Positions 9,871 to 20,408 are shown, counted from the stretch's first letter. The stretch is DNA of 64,000 bases from Azorinus chamasolen (GCA_963576725.1 OY755240.1:16904440-16968439), one strand, 5' to 3'. Notes: generated by a model not told the origin, from the letters alone. Numbers and translations: made by a program.

Positions 9871-10069
9871 CTCTTAGCTTCGTGTTTATGAACATACACG
9901 ATAATTCGATACAAATGAGAACGTTATCTGGTATTGCAAAACGTGCCTATCCCGATCAACAAACACATTAAAACTGGAATATACCCGGTGACAATGTTTG
10001 TTGTTAGACCATATAATGACAATAGCATACAATTACTTCTAAAGAAGTCTAAATACCTTCCCCTTCATA

Positions 10070-10250
10070 CAGTAAATTCCCTCCAATGCCACCGCTTTAT
10101 GAATGGAAATAAATATCTTTAAAAGCAGGTGGTTGCTTAATGCAGGTCGAAAGTTATGCAGAAAGCTCCCGATCTGTATTAAGGTACCACCTGCATTTAA
10201 GACCCAGAATTATACATCTTTTAGTGGTCGCATTAGAGGGTTTTTTACTG
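10070..10250 (+). mobile_element. TA-2 MITE with deleted hairpin centre
   Basis: TA-flanked; ends CAGTAAATTCCCTCCAATGC and GCATTAGAGGGTTTTTTACTG. The left core arm is present, then AGAAAGCTCCCGATC jumps to TGTATTAAGGTACCACCTGC, removing most of the right arm. Confidence 0.75.
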
Positions 10251-10299
10251 TACTGCCGACTCGATCAAGCTTTTGAGTATCTATTAACTGAACGTCAAA

Positions 10300-10366
10300 T
10301 GGCTTGGATCCTGGTGATACGCCTGGTCAATCGACGACTCATCTGGATATAAGCTGTGAGCAAAAT
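10300..10366. mobile_element. Degenerate TTAA-E core
   Basis: GGCTTGGATCCTGGTGATACGC...GACTCATCTGGATATAAGCTG retains the order of the E hairpin; termini are lost. Confidence 0.4.
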
Positions 10367-10468
10367 GCTCTGTGTAGGGAATATGATCTACACTCTGTAT
10401 GCATACTGTATCAGGTTTCTTTAAGATGGATTATTTATTTCATAAATATAGTTCATTATACAAATATA

Positions 10469-10595
10469 CAGTAAAACCGCTCAATTGTGATCACCTCAAA
10501 AGTGGTCTACTAATAACTCTTTAAAGCAGGTGACAGATTAATGCAGGAAGGAAGTGTCTTATTTACTTTCGTCGTGTTTTAGGGAGGTTATACTG
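10469..10595 (+). mobile_element. Short TA-flanked pogo-like MITE
   Basis: Begins CAGTAAAACCGCTCAATTGT and ends AGGGAGGTTATACTG. The arm AAGCAGGTGACAGATTAATGCAGG belongs to the shared core; the second arm is largely deleted. Confidence 0.6.
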
Positions 10596-10751
10596 CTGTT
10601 GTCTAGACAATACGTTTTATTCCTTAGACAGGCATGGTGTAATTGGCAAACATTTACTGTAAGAAGCAGACAGAATGGAATAACAAGAATTCCAGTAGCG
10701 CTTAAAATATGATATTAATCTGAAGGAAGATATTGATTAGAGTTGCTAGTA

Positions 10752-11150
10752 CAGTATAATCCTTAACAAACGACCACTGATCGACTAACCATTGGTGTCT
10801 GTATAGGCACTCCTAAACTATTGTTATACCAAACCTCCAAATCCACTGAAAAGAAGCATTAACTACAGAAAAGGAGAATTTTAGAATTGTGTAGTTTTGA
10901 AACCATTGCGATAAATAGAGCATTTGCTCCTGTGGAGCAAATGCTCTATTTAACGCAATGGTTACAAAATGGGACTTTTAAGAGGCACCAAAATGCATCA
11001 CTAAGAAGGAATGTGTTAATGCAGGGAGTGTAGGGCGAAAGAAATATCCTCCTATAGAATGTTTCTTCAAACTTTTCGATCTGCTTTACGCTGCCCCCTG
11101 GTGGCTTCAAGAACCCAGATCATGACCTCGCTTAGGCGGTATCTTTAGAC
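10752..11150 (+). mobile_element. TA-4-like element split by a TTAA-A insertion
   Basis: The left end is near CAGTATAATCCTTAACAAACG and runs to GTCTGTATAGGCACTCC. The right part resumes at TTAATGCAGGGAGTGTAGGG and runs to TCGCTTAGGCGGTATC. The break lies at the TTAA of the core arm. Confidence 0.5.
10813..11019 (-). mobile_element. TTAA-A MITE nested in TA-4
   Basis: Core AAACCATTGCGATAAATAGAGC centred on GCTCCTGTGGAGC, with a shortened loop. The right end is AGAAGGAATGTGTTAA; the left end is decayed. Internal CTGAAAAGAAGCATTAAC is diagnostic. Confidence 0.8.
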
Positions 11151-11528
11151 ATGTTTTACAGCTTCATTCAGTTTGCCAAACCAGTGAACTTCCATCTTTC
11201 CCCCTATTGTGTGTTTGTTTTGTCTTTGTGCGTCTCTTGTTGTTTTTATATTTATGTACATTTGCTGTTTCCTTGTGTTGCTGTTCGGGCGACTGTTTGT
11301 TCTGTATGTGGTGTTTCTTGCTTGACTCATTTTTTGTACCTTTACGTAAGAATGCATAAACAGTCAACTGTTTTACGCTTTGCACAATCGTCTGTGGATA
11401 ATCATCCATGATAAGCAGAATTACCATATTCGCTTTGTTTGCAATTTATATATTTAAAAATCAAGATGGATTGGACATATTCTTCACAGTGCGACCAATG
11501 CTTTAATAAAGTGCTTCCGAATAGTGAG
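11151..11528. other. T-rich unassigned stretch, overlapping frames both strands
   Basis: Open frames of 70-87 codons on both strands overlap here (plus 11151-11411; minus 11145-11357 and 11164-11427). Overlap on both strands and T/G-rich low complexity argue against a gene. It may be an old retroelement 3' region. Confidence 0.3.
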
Positions 11529-11757
11529 TTAACACATTATCCCCTAGTGATGCATATTTGCGCCTCTATAAAATTCCCATTTTGAAACCAGTGTGATAAA
11601 TCGAGCATTTGCTCATATGGAGCAAATGCTCGATTTATCACAATGGTTTCAAGACTACACAATTCTAAAACTCTCCTTTTCTATAGTTAATGTTCCTTTT
11701 CGGTAGATTTATTCAAAGAGGTTGGGTCTAAAAATAGCCTATGAGGTAATGGGTTAA
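11529..11757 (+). mobile_element. TTAA-A MITE with compensated arm change
   Basis: TTAA at both ends. The hairpin reads ATAAATCGAGC and GCTCGATTTAT, where the family has TAGAGC/GCTCTA, so both arms carry the matching change. Centre GCTCATATGGAGC. Confidence 0.9.
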
Positions 11758-11940
11758 GTGCTGTCAAGCGTCATGTGACACGCGTGGTTTGGGACAAGAA
11801 CAGTTGAAACCCAACGGGCTGCTTAACACACACCCACACCTTTTCCATTCGTTTTCGCCAGTATCCCTCCCTTTAATTCAGTTACTAGGCTAAAAGGCCG
11901 AGGTCCAATGGACATTAAACACTTCCATATTGGACTTTAT

Positions 11941-12191
11941 TTAACCCTTTCCCTTTTCTATTTTTCTTCCAATTTTCAAAATCTACTGAATATTCATAGA
12001 CAAAATACTTATAATGAAATATGGAAAGTGGAACGTTGTAGCCATTTTAGAAACTACAGAAACAGACATTATCAAATTCGATCAGCAAACAGAGCAGGCC
12101 CTGATCAGACGGTTCCTACAGGAGCCGTCTGATCTTGGTCTACTCTGTTTGCAAGCACGTGAAAAGCCGTTTATATGAAGGGAAGGGTTAA
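11941..12191 (+). mobile_element. TTAA-K MITE
   Basis: TTAACCCTTTCCCTTTTC to ATGAAGGGAAGGGTTAA. Internal AATGAAATATGGAAAGTGGAAC recurs in other K copies. Core AGCAAACAGAGCAGGCCCTG centred on ACGGTTCCTACAGGAGCCGT. Confidence 0.9.
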
Positions 12192-12507
12192 TATTCCATG
12201 ACTGTTTCATTTGGTCAGCTAAAACCATAGTTTTTTCAACAACGAATGTCATTATATGAACTTCATTCTAAAGTTCAGATAATTAGCTAATGCCTGTTAT
12301 TGTACACGTAGAACAGTATTCCAATTAGGAAAGATGAAGTCAGTATTATTAGTGTTCATATTAGTATCAGTAATACCAATTAGGAAAGATTGTAACGAAA
12401 TGTAAAGTGAAGCAGGCGACAACTGTTGCAGACGAAACTGTTGGGCAGAGGAATAGTTAAACGGATCAGCTAGACCAAACTGGACACATCGTGTTTAGTA
12501 CACTACG

Positions 12508-12955
12508 GTAGACCATGTCTTAAGCGGTCAACAAAAAGAGATATATCTATGGTTCTGTAAGACAGGCGATGGCTTAATTCGGGGCGAAAGTACAGTAAAA
12601 CATCTCCATAATGACCACTAAAATAGGTTAATTAATTGGTATTTAGGGCAGGTGACTATTTAAACAAGGCGAAAGTAAAACAGAACGCTCCTATAGGAGT
12701 GTTCTGTTTTACTTTCAACTTGCTTTAGCAGCCACCTGCCTTTAACACAAAATACTTGATGTAATTTAGTGGCGGATATAGATAGGTTTTAATGATATAT
12801 ATGGCTCTGTAAGGCAGATGATAGCTTAATTGCTGGGCAAAAGTAATACATAAAGCTCCCATAGGATCTGTCTACATTTTTTCCAGCAAACACCTGCTTT
12901 TTTAAGAGCCCTATGATCAATAAGCGAATGACCGCTTAGTAAAAAGTTCTGCTGT
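12508..12955 (+). mobile_element. TA-4 element(s) split by TA-1
   Basis: Left: CATGTCTTAAGCGGTCAAC...GCTTAATTCGGGGCGAAAG. Right: GCTTAATTGCTGGGCAAAAG...GAATGACCGCTTAG. A segment of about 55 bp (GGTTCTGTAAGACAGGCGAT / GGCTCTGTAAGGCAGATGAT) appears on both sides of the TA-1 insert, far longer than a normal target duplication. Confidence 0.6.
12593..12794 (+). mobile_element. TA-1 MITE nested in TA-4
   Basis: CAGTAAAACATCTCCATAATG to ATAGGTTTTAATG. Hairpin centre ACGCTCCTATAGGAGTGT, with arm GGCAGGTGACTATTTAAAC. Confidence 0.85.
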
Positions 12956-13304
12956 ATTTCTGTAGTATTATTATTATGATAAAATGCAGCAGAATTATCT
13001 CTCCGAATATTGCTTGTGACAAAACTCTCACATTCTGTCTCTGTTAATGCAATGGAGGAGCAATGAAATATTGAAGCATACGCATGCTTTTCAATGGCGT
13101 CATTAATATGACATTCAGGAATACTATAAACGGCATCTTATTTTTTCAATGGCGTGATGGGCACACCACTCAGAAGTACCACAAAAGTGTTGTTTGCTTT
13201 AAAATTACAAGTGGTGCAAATCCAAGGTCCAGTAACTAACTGATCACGGTATTCTAATTTATATATAGCCATATACTCAGGGAGCCAATGGGGTCTACCG
13301 TGCA
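12956..13304. other. Unassigned; open frame 13138-13323 (minus)
   Basis: The minus-strand frame of 61 codons includes a CTTC pair (WICTTCNF) but begins within a poly-G run, has no recognised family, and no splice context I can defend. I see no repeat family here either. Confidence 0.25.
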
Positions 13305-13330
13305 TCCCCCCCCCCCCACACACACACCCC
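13305..13330 (+). repeat. Poly-C / CA simple repeat
   Basis: A run of C followed by alternating CA. Confidence 0.95.
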
Positions 13331-13450
13331 TAGACTTTTTTATGGTGTCAAAATGTTTAGAAAAGTGTCCAGACTCAGAATGGCGAATGTACTCAAGTTT
13401 AAATTAATTTATGTGTATTTTAACCGTTTCCATGACTACAATGACTAGAA

Positions 13451-13700
13451 TTAACCCTTCGCTTGCTAATCACGTCAATATACCTTCCTGTAAATAGTGA
13501 AGACCCAGATGAGACAGCTCCTGCAGGAGCTGTCTCATCAGGGTCTGCACTATTTACAAGTTGATTGTGCAACCAGTGCACTCCATAGAAGTGATTGCAC
13601 AGCGAAATACTTGTACACAGTGAAGATATATGTAATTATACAACAGGGCATGGGTAAAGAAGGAGAAATGTATTTTAAAATTCAGCAAGCGAAGGGTTAA
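13451..13700 (-). mobile_element. TTAA-J MITE carrying a 67-codon frame
   Basis: TTAA to TTAA, ends CCCTTCGCTTGCTAATC and TCAGCAAGCGAAGGG. Core centred on CAGCTCCTGCAGGAGCTG. An uninterrupted frame (plus strand 13497-13700) begins in the hairpin and stops at the TAA of the terminal TTAA; it is probably incidental. Confidence 0.93.
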
Positions 13701-14464
13701 AGAGGAAGTCCCTACAATGATCGCATATTTTCAATAATATCATAAAACTTGGTATTTGTTATGCTCTATCATTATTATGAAGGTTCCCAATTTGAACTTA
13801 TATTGAAAAATGCCCCTGTGATACAAATAAACCGATTTCATCAAAACTGATAATTTTTGTTCTACAACACAATATTATCGGCCTTTTCCGTTAAATTCTT
13901 CCGCGTTTTGCCGATGATCACCCGATCCCTCCATTGTTTACGTATTAGCTTTCTCGGAAGTGGCCGGAGAATCGCGAATAGGGCGAACAGTTACGAAACT
14001 AAAACCCAACCCGAATAAAACTGAAACTTCGGGTAGTAAAACCGGGATCGGCGATATCAAACACATGGATGTTTTGTCATTATAAACAGTAATTGGATGG
14101 GGCTTTTTGCGATATACTACTTTTCAGCATATAAATAAAGTCTTTGAATCATCTTAGTCTATGATATATTTTCAGTAACAATGTTAGTGATGTAAATTTT
14201 ACAATATCGAGTAAAAATCTGATATTATTGTCCGATAAAAACAGAATCTTTTCAAAGAAGATAATGCTGGAAAGCTCGGGTTTATACGCTCAACGATTGT
14301 GCGTATTACAATTGTGTTTAAAATTTCATACGCAATCCATACGTTTCTCTCATACGCTATATAGTGTGACAGGGCCAAAACGAGTGTTATGAAATGCGAT
14401 ATCTGTGTCAATGATTATAGGTTAAGGTGCTACAGTCGGTTGTAATGTTAACTATGTCTATATA
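13701..14464. other. Unassigned unique-looking stretch
   Basis: Somewhat higher GC at 13880-14050 (GAAGTGGCCGGAGAATCGCG). No open frame, repeat end or splice signals that I can support. Confidence 0.35.
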
Positions 14465-14653
14465 CAGTAAAACCCCTTTAATGCGACCACTTAAAAGGGG
14501 CATATTTCTGGGTGCCAGTTGCAGGTGGAAGCTTAATGCAGGACGAACGCTATGCAGAATGCTCATCTAGAAGCTATCCTGCATAAGCAACCACCTGCTT
14601 ATAAAGAAATCCATGATTATTCATTAAGTGGTCGCATTAGAGGGGGGTTACTG
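14465..14653 (+). mobile_element. TA-2 MITE
   Basis: TA-flanked; ends CAGTAAAACCCCTTTAATGC and GCATTAGAGGGGGGTTACTG. Core GCAGGTGGAAGCTTAATGCAGG...GCAACCACCTGC; the centre is partly deleted (ATGCTCATCTAGAAGC). Confidence 0.85.
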
Positions 14654-15019
14654 TATGTTATATATGTGTGTCTAGTTGGTAAGACACAGTTTTTTTTTAA
14701 ATGTTACAAAATTATCTATTTTACCGTGGCACATAGAAATAAATTGAGATTGTAAACTATTACTGCCAAATATGATTCATTGTAGTAGTAATAACAGTAA
14801 ATACTAAGTGGCAGAAAAGCATTAACTCGTGTGCTGTCACAGGCTCCGGAAAGCGACGCACAGGGCTTGCTGTAATGGGCGGATCCATTATCACATATGC
14901 CAGCAGTTTTGATCCAGATGTGACACATAGTAAGCAGAGTAATGATAATGATCCAAACTGGTTTAAAATATGCAAACTATGGCTATAAAATGTACTTTAC
15001 AAGGTAAAATGAACGTATA

Positions 15020-15223
15020 CAGTAAACCTCCGCTAATGCGACCACCTAAAATAGGTATACTTCTGGGTACTATATGCAGGTGGTAGCTTAATGCAGGACA
15101 AAAGTAATGCTGTAAGCTCCTAGAGGAGCTTTCTGCATTACTTCTGTCCAGCATTAAGCAATCACCTGCTCATAAAGACAGCCATGTTTATTCATTAAGT
15201 GGTCGCAATAGAGGGGTCTACCG
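15020..15223 (+). mobile_element. TA-2 MITE
   Basis: Ends CAGTAAACCTCCGCTAATGC and GCAATAGAGGGGTCTACCG, both next to TA. Hairpin centre AAGCTCCTAGAGGAGCTT, arms GCAGGTGGTAGCTTAATGC / GCATTAAGCAATCACCTGC. Confidence 0.88.
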
Positions 15224-15906
15224 TAGTTTGAATGAGCTATTACGGAAATGCAAGGGCGTAGCGAGACAATATATGGATATGGAACAACTATTCAATATAA
15301 AACGCACACACCGTTTGAATGGGCTGTTTGAACTTGAAATATTGTAAAACTCTCACAGTAATGACAACGCACTGTGTGTTTGTTTTGCTGATACAGTATA
15401 ATTCATAACGACAATTCATTACTTTATATGGATTCATGTTTACCTTCAGTCAATAAATATTCATGAATTTATTTTATTGTTAACATTAATATTTCTTAGA
15501 TAGAACGTTTTTGTTGAAATACAACCAACTGTTAGTAATAAAATCGTTCGCTATTCTGTAAGACCTGATGTATTACTACATATTACATATAATATATCAT
15601 ATAAGAAACAGTAGTATCTATATGAAATAGGTTTATAAGTGAGAATGCGTCTGATATTTGCATATTAGTGTGGTTATATCTCACATTTACAGTTATTGAC
15701 ATTGCACATCATTCACATTTACATGTAAATACAATTCGTGTGTTATGATTTAGAAAACCATGTACTATATTCCGAATTCCTCCGACGAAACCAGCACAAC
15801 CTAGAGATATGAAATGTGCAATATACGAGTGGATCTATTGAATATAGCATATTATTTACAGACAGTTTTAGTCATACGTGTATCAGCAATTGTAAAATCG
15901 GAACTA
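15224..15906. other. No supported feature
   Basis: AT-rich sequence without recognised ends, hairpins or exons. Confidence 0.4.
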
Positions 15907-16449
15907 CATCTGAACTTCGATTTTTCGAACTCGGATAACTCGAACTTCGGGTAAACTCGAACAAAATGATCGGTCCTTCCAAAGCTCAAAAAATACAGAA
16001 TTGCTTTGAAATATATCACTACGGATATCTAGAAAAACTAGCGACAGATAAACGCTGGTCTAAAGTGATACTGATCGCTCCTACATGATTACTGTAGACC
16101 TGCATTAACCATTCTCTTGCTGAATTTTAAAATGCATTTATCCTTCTTTACCCATGCCCTGCTGTATAATTACATATATCTTCACTGTGTACAAGTATTT
16201 CGCTGTGCAATCACTGCTGTGGAGTGCACTGGTTGCACAATCAACTTGTAAATAGTGCAGACCCTGATGAGACAGCTCCTGCAGGAGCTGTCTCATCTGG
16301 GTCTTCACTATTTACAGGCACGCATATTGACGTGAATAGCAAGCGAAGGGTTAAGCTGTGAACCCAATACATTGTCCACATTAAACACTTCTGTTATCTC
16401 GAACTAATTTGTATAGTGACTTGAAGCTCGCGACATCAAATTTCAACTG
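15907..16449 (+). mobile_element. TA-5 element split by TTAA-J
   Basis: The left half runs from CATCTGAACTTCGATTTTTC to CTGTAGACCTGCATTAA. The right half resumes TTAAGCTGTGAACCC and ends CATCAAATTTCAACTG. In the uninterrupted copy (42611-42930) the same join reads ACCTGTATTAAGCTGTC. Confidence 0.8.
16105..16354 (+). mobile_element. TTAA-J MITE nested in TA-5
   Basis: TTAACCATTCTCTTGCTG to AGCAAGCGAAGGGTTAA, with TTAA at both junctions. The 67-codon frame of the family is cut short here by a TAA near its end. Confidence 0.95.
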
Positions 16450-16644
16450 TGTTTTGGTTTATAAGTCTATAGGAAACGTTTGTTCTGTGTCTACTCTCTT
16501 TGAAAAGTCGACAAGATGCACACCTGAGGAGTAAAAGTTTAGAGCTTTACTTGATATACATGTATAATATATTTCGTTCTATGGAATCAGAATCAGCATC
16601 AACTTATATCCCATTTTGCCCCATTGTGAAATAATAACGTTTGC

Positions 16645-16767
16645 TTAAATTTGGATCCAGTCCAAGTCTGAGATCATTCTCAAGTATCTGATTTGTCAGA
16701 TTCCGAGCAATCTGATGCTTGAGAATAATCTCAGACTCAAGCAAAGTTTTTTTATAACCTCGAGACC
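16645..16767. repeat. IR-L, variant form
   Basis: Arms AAGTCTGAGATCATTCTCAAG and CTTGAGAATAATCTCAGACTC with right extension AAGTTTTTTTATAACCTCG. The left outer arm is missing. Confidence 0.65.
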
Positions 16768-16891
16768 AGTGTACATTTGAGTACTTCCGACTTCGAAATG
16801 CTTTTGAGAAACTGCAAACGGACCTGACCCTGGAACTCTGATCTGATCTACATTGTTTGTCTATGGGAAATGTATGGGATAATTGGATGTA

Positions 16892-17097
16892 CAGTGAAAC
16901 TTCTCTATAACGGCCACTTAATTGTGTTAATTAGTTGGTATTTAGGGCAGGTGGCTGCTTAAAGCAAGGTGAAAGTAAAACAGAACGCTCCTATAGGAGC
17001 GTTCTGTTTTACTTTCACCTTGCTTTAAGCAGCCACCTTCCTTTAACACAAAATACTTGATATGTAATTTAGTGGCCGTTATAGAGAAGTTTTACTG
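16892..17097 (+). mobile_element. TA-1 MITE
   Basis: TA-flanked, CAGTGAAACTTCTCTATAAC to AGAGAAGTTTTACTG; near-perfect hairpin with ACGCTCCTATAGGAGCGT. Confidence 0.93.
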
Positions 17098-17671
17098 TAA
17101 TGGGATAATTATGTCAACAACGAAATTACAAATACAACAGAGATTCTAAAGCAGCGCATCATCAAGTTCACTGGACAGCTCGGTTTTTGTCTGTAGTGAC
17201 TGCAGCAGGGACTGTCGCTCTATAATTTGCCTCTACAGGCCTCACTGCAGACCCTGCCCCAGCTCTAGTTGATCCTGACTAAACCTATCGTCTACTTAGA
17301 CCGACAGAGGCCGACAGCGACGACATGTATACAGTATTGCCCTGTACAATGACAGCCGCATCAAGATATATGTTGTTTCAAACCAAGACAATAATTTCTC
17401 AAAAACTTGAAAATACATGTACTAAACATTGCATGACATCAGGTTAAATGCACAAATTCAAGGATTTAGCAGATATAAGATTTTACAGCTCAATATAGTT
17501 TATAACACCTGCTATTGCTACCTCAGTACTCCGCTTTTATTAAGTCTGTGTTTCATGCTTAGTGTCAATTATATTTCGAAAATGAAATTTTATTCTTGTT
17601 ACCGATACAGATAAATAGAGCGTTGCCTTAATTAGATGTTTTAAATCATCATCATAGTTTATGCAATTATA
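17098..17671. other. Unassigned; GC-richer at 17190-17330
   Basis: The GC-richer part (GGCCGACAGCGACGAC, CCTCACTGCAGACCCTGCC) has stops in the frames I tried by eye. It is neither an identified exon nor a recognised repeat. Confidence 0.3.
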
Positions 17672-17886
17672 CAGTAGAACCCCGCTAATGCGACCACTTA
17701 ATGCGACCACTTAAACAAACATGGCTGTTTTCATAAGCAGGTGGTTGCTTAATGCAGGACGAAAGTTATGCAGAAAGCTCCTATAGGAGCTTTCTGCATA
17801 ACTTTCGTCCTGCATTAAGCAACCACCTGCCCTTGCCACTGTGATTTATGTCCCTTTTTGGTGGTCGCATTAGTGGGGTTTTACTG
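17672..17886 (+). mobile_element. TA-2 MITE with perfect 94-bp palindrome
   Basis: TA-flanked; ends CAGTAGAACCCCGCTAATGC and GCATTAGTGGGGTTTTACTG. The core 17737-17830 is a perfect palindrome centred between 17783 and 17784. The segment AATGCGACCACTTAA is duplicated near the left end. Confidence 0.95.
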
Positions 17887-18067
17887 TATTCATTATAGAC
17901 AAGTACAATGGTTACCAGTACAGATAAATAGAAAATTATCTAAACCATTTACTTGATAAATTCTTATTCAAGAAAATTAACGACATCATGGATGTTTATC
18001 ACATTGTATCTTATAAAGGTATATGAGCACATGGTATTCTGGCCAATACCGAAAGTGTATTATCAGC

Positions 18068-18152
18068 TATATTTTAATTCCATAGCAAACAAAGCAGACC
18101 CTGGTCAGACGGTTTCTATTGGAGCAATCTGATCTGGTCTACTCTCTTTGCT
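18068..18152 (-). mobile_element. TTAA-G/K core fragment
   Basis: AGCAAACAAAGCAGACCCTGG...CTGGTCTACTCTCTTTGC with a weak centre (TTTCTATTGGAGC). Termini not found. Confidence 0.5.
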
Positions 18153-18472
18153 ATGCAATGCGTGAAAATGAGTCCCTACCAGGTAAATCGTTAATAGGAT
18201 GTACTATAAACAACACTATCATTGTGTACGTAATAATATTTTCTTATATTTTTTCTCTATATAACATTTTACCAAATTTGGCAAAACGAAAACTGTATAT
18301 TTACTCACAACAGCAGGTGTTAAGTGCTTGTGTGTCGGCTGTAAAATGTCGCACCGTACTTCATTCTCAGTGTTGTTATATTTTCTGGTCCTTCAGGATC
18401 ATTAGTGTTGATGTTATAAGATTTGAAAATTGAATACTACTTAAGCCGGTGCTAGGGGGCGTGATTTGTGTT

Positions 18473-18572
18473 GCACTTTTAATTACTACTCATGAACAGA
18501 CTCAATAAAACCGAGTGTGTAATTTTCTTTTGTTGCATTGCTACTTTTGTTTTCGAAGGATCTCCCACTTTC
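18473..18572 (-). repeat. Interspersed repeat R1, copy 1
   Basis: CTCATGAACAGACTCAATAAAACC, then GTAATTTTCTTTTGTTGCATTGC and TTCGAAGGATCTC. The same order appears on the other strand at 37190-37300. Family unknown. Confidence 0.7.
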
Positions 18573-18597
18573 AGACTATTTCTACTATTGATTGACT

Positions 18598-18665
18598 GTC
18601 AAAGAGATTGGATCCTGATGAGACACTAAGTTACTCGACGCCTCAGCTGGAATCAAACTTAACGA
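18598..18665. mobile_element. Degenerate TTAA-E core
   Basis: ATTGGATCCTGATGAGACAC...ACTCGACGCCTCAGCTGG retains the E hairpin order. Confidence 0.45.
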
Positions 18666-18715
18666 GCGAGTTGGGCGCAGCTAGCGGGATCAGTGTTAAA
18701 ATACCCTGTACGTTT

Positions 18716-18896
18716 CACCCAGTCCATCCTAGACTATTTTAGACCCATCCTCTTTGAATAAATCTTCCGAAAATGAACATTTTCTAGAGAAATGAAAACT
18801 TTTAGAATTGTGTAGTTTCTAGAGCATTTACCACAATGGTTTCAATAAATGACTTTTACAGCGGCGCCAAACGGCGTCAGTAGGAGGGAATGGTTA
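18716..18896 (-). mobile_element. TTAA-A MITE lacking its hairpin centre
   Basis: Both flanks of the A family are present (AGACTATTTTAGACCCATCC; GGCGTCAGTAGGAGGGAATGG), but TGTGTAGTTT runs straight into CTAGAGCATTTACCACAATGG, so the left arm and loop are gone. Terminal TTAA sites are decayed. Confidence 0.75.
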
Positions 18897-19089
18897 CGGA
18901 AATTGATCTTATAAAGTAAAATGTTTATTTCCGTTGTATACTTATATGATCGATATGTAATGGAAATACATCATTACAACATATGTGCATTATATGAAAC
19001 AATGATATATTATGTATATGGCAAAGTCTAACATTACATCTCTTCGGAATCAAAGCTGTTTAACTATCGATAAATAGTTTTTCTGATGT

Positions 19090-19318
19090 TTAACCCATTA
19101 CCTCATAGACTATTTTTAGACCCAACCTCTTTGAATTAATATACCGAAAAGGAGCATTAACTAGAAAAAAGGAAATTTTAGAATTATGTAGTTTGGAAAC
19201 CATTGTAATAAATAGCGTATTTGCTCCTATAGGAGCGAATGCTCTATTTATCACAATGGTTTCAACAGGTGACTTTTGCAGAGGCGTCAAATGGCGTCAG
19301 TATGAGAGAATTGGTTAA
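19090..19318 (-). mobile_element. TTAA-A MITE
   Basis: TTAA both ends; CCCATTACCTCATAGAC to ATGAGAGAATTGG. Centre TTTGCTCCTATAGGAGCGAA. Confidence 0.92.
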
Positions 19319-19529
19319 GGAATCGAAAATACGTGAACAGTGTGGTAGTTTTAGAGATCATTTCTGCATCAAAACATTGAGTAAACATAAACAATGTATT
19401 GTTGCAGTAGCGTAAACCAGAGCACTCTTTGAAGCCGAATTCAAACCAATATCAAAACAAACTGTATCGTGAGTGTATGCATGTACGTCTGACATTTTCT
19501 TTTTCTTTCTTATTTACTGACTTAAATGT

Positions 19530-20220
19530 TTAACCCCAGACTAATTGCACAGGGCGAAACTTGGGTGCATCACTAAGATCCGGAGACAAAATCTCAGTCG
19601 AAGCAATGGAAACATTTTGACTCGCCACCTCCGAAAAAGGCACGTCTCCACCCCTCAGCAGGCAAAGTCATGATGACAGTGTTTTGGGGATCAGCGCGGA
19701 GTAGTGATGATGGATTTCTTTGCGAAGGGTACCACAATTAATGGGGGATACTATGCATAACTTCTGAAGAAATTGCGAAATTCCATCAAAACCGAGAGGC
19801 GTGGTATGCTGACCAGAGGGGTTCGACTCCTGCAGGACAATGCTCAAGTTCACACCTCACATGTTTGCCCAGACAGAAGCTCGGTCCTGCGGCTATGAAA
19901 TCCTTCCTCACTCTTCGTACGTACTCTCCCGACCTGGCACCATCTGACATCCACCTCTTTCCAACCATGAAGTCATTTTAAAGGGAAAGCGATTCTCAGA
20001 CGACGAAAACCTCATTTCCGAAGTCAAGGCATGGCTGCAGGCACAACCTGCTGAGTTCTATAGTAGAGGCCTCCAAAACTGCATAAAGCGATGGGAGAAG
20101 TGTATTTTCCCTTGCAGAAGCATAATTTATGTAGAGAAAGATTAATATTCGTGCCAATGTTGGTTTCTCTCTGCCCATTCGAAGTAGGTCAGGGGAAATC
20201 TTTAATGAACGCCCCTCGTA
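19530..20220 (+). pseudogene. Mariner transposase pseudogene, 5'-truncated
   Basis: Translation of broken frames gives hallmark mariner segments in order: ETWVHH (19556-19573), DPETKSQS, PPPKKARLHPSAGKVMMTVFW, LTRGVRLLQDNAQVHTS (about 19803-19856), YSPDLAPSDIHLFP (about 19921-19962), and YVEK near 20130. These are the family's D,D34D region; the second Asp is at 19836-19838 and the third at 19946-19948. The first Asp codon is lost by a 2-nt deletion before ETW. A TAA interrupts HH-DPET at 19574, and a GTAC duplication shifts frame before SPDL. The N-terminal DNA-binding part is absent. The right end reads as a mariner-type terminus on the minus strand (TACGAGGGGCGTTCATTAAA) and stops at 20220. 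It is dead and cannot encode transposase. Confidence 0.93.
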
Positions 20221-20235
20221 TGTTAGCAGTGCTCA

Positions 20236-20408
20236 ATATTGTAGGCGAATGACTCAATGACCAGGGGAGTAAATGCACAGTTAGGTACCTTTTTAATACA
20301 AGATAAAAGTTATACAGAAAGCTTTTTGCATGACTTTCTACCTCATTAAGCAAAGCAAGTGTGTTTTTCAAGACACCTTACAATGGAGGCTTTCGAGTGG
20401 TTTTACTG
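20236..20408 (+). mobile_element. Decayed TA-class MITE
   Basis: The core TTAATACAAGATAAAAGTTATACAGAAAGC...TGCATGACTTTC...CATTAAGC and the right end AGTGGTTTTACTG are TA-class. The left end is uncertain. Confidence 0.5.

Noticed and set aside
11145..11427. Coding gene at 11.15-11.43 kb
   Set aside because: Overlapping frames on both strands, low-complexity T/G-rich composition, no recognised domain.
13138..13323. Cysteine-containing small protein on the minus strand
   Set aside because: It starts in a poly-G tract, has only one C-x-x-C pair, and I cannot support any family or exon structure.
18119..18433. 104-codon frame as a membrane protein
   Set aside because: It begins inside a G/K hairpin and continues in AT-rich sequence; hydrophobic residues follow from T-rich codons.
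19668..20178. Minus-strand frames of about 60 codons across 19.7-20.2 kb
   Set aside because: They are antisense shadows of the mariner transposase remnant, whose plus-strand motifs are unmistakable.
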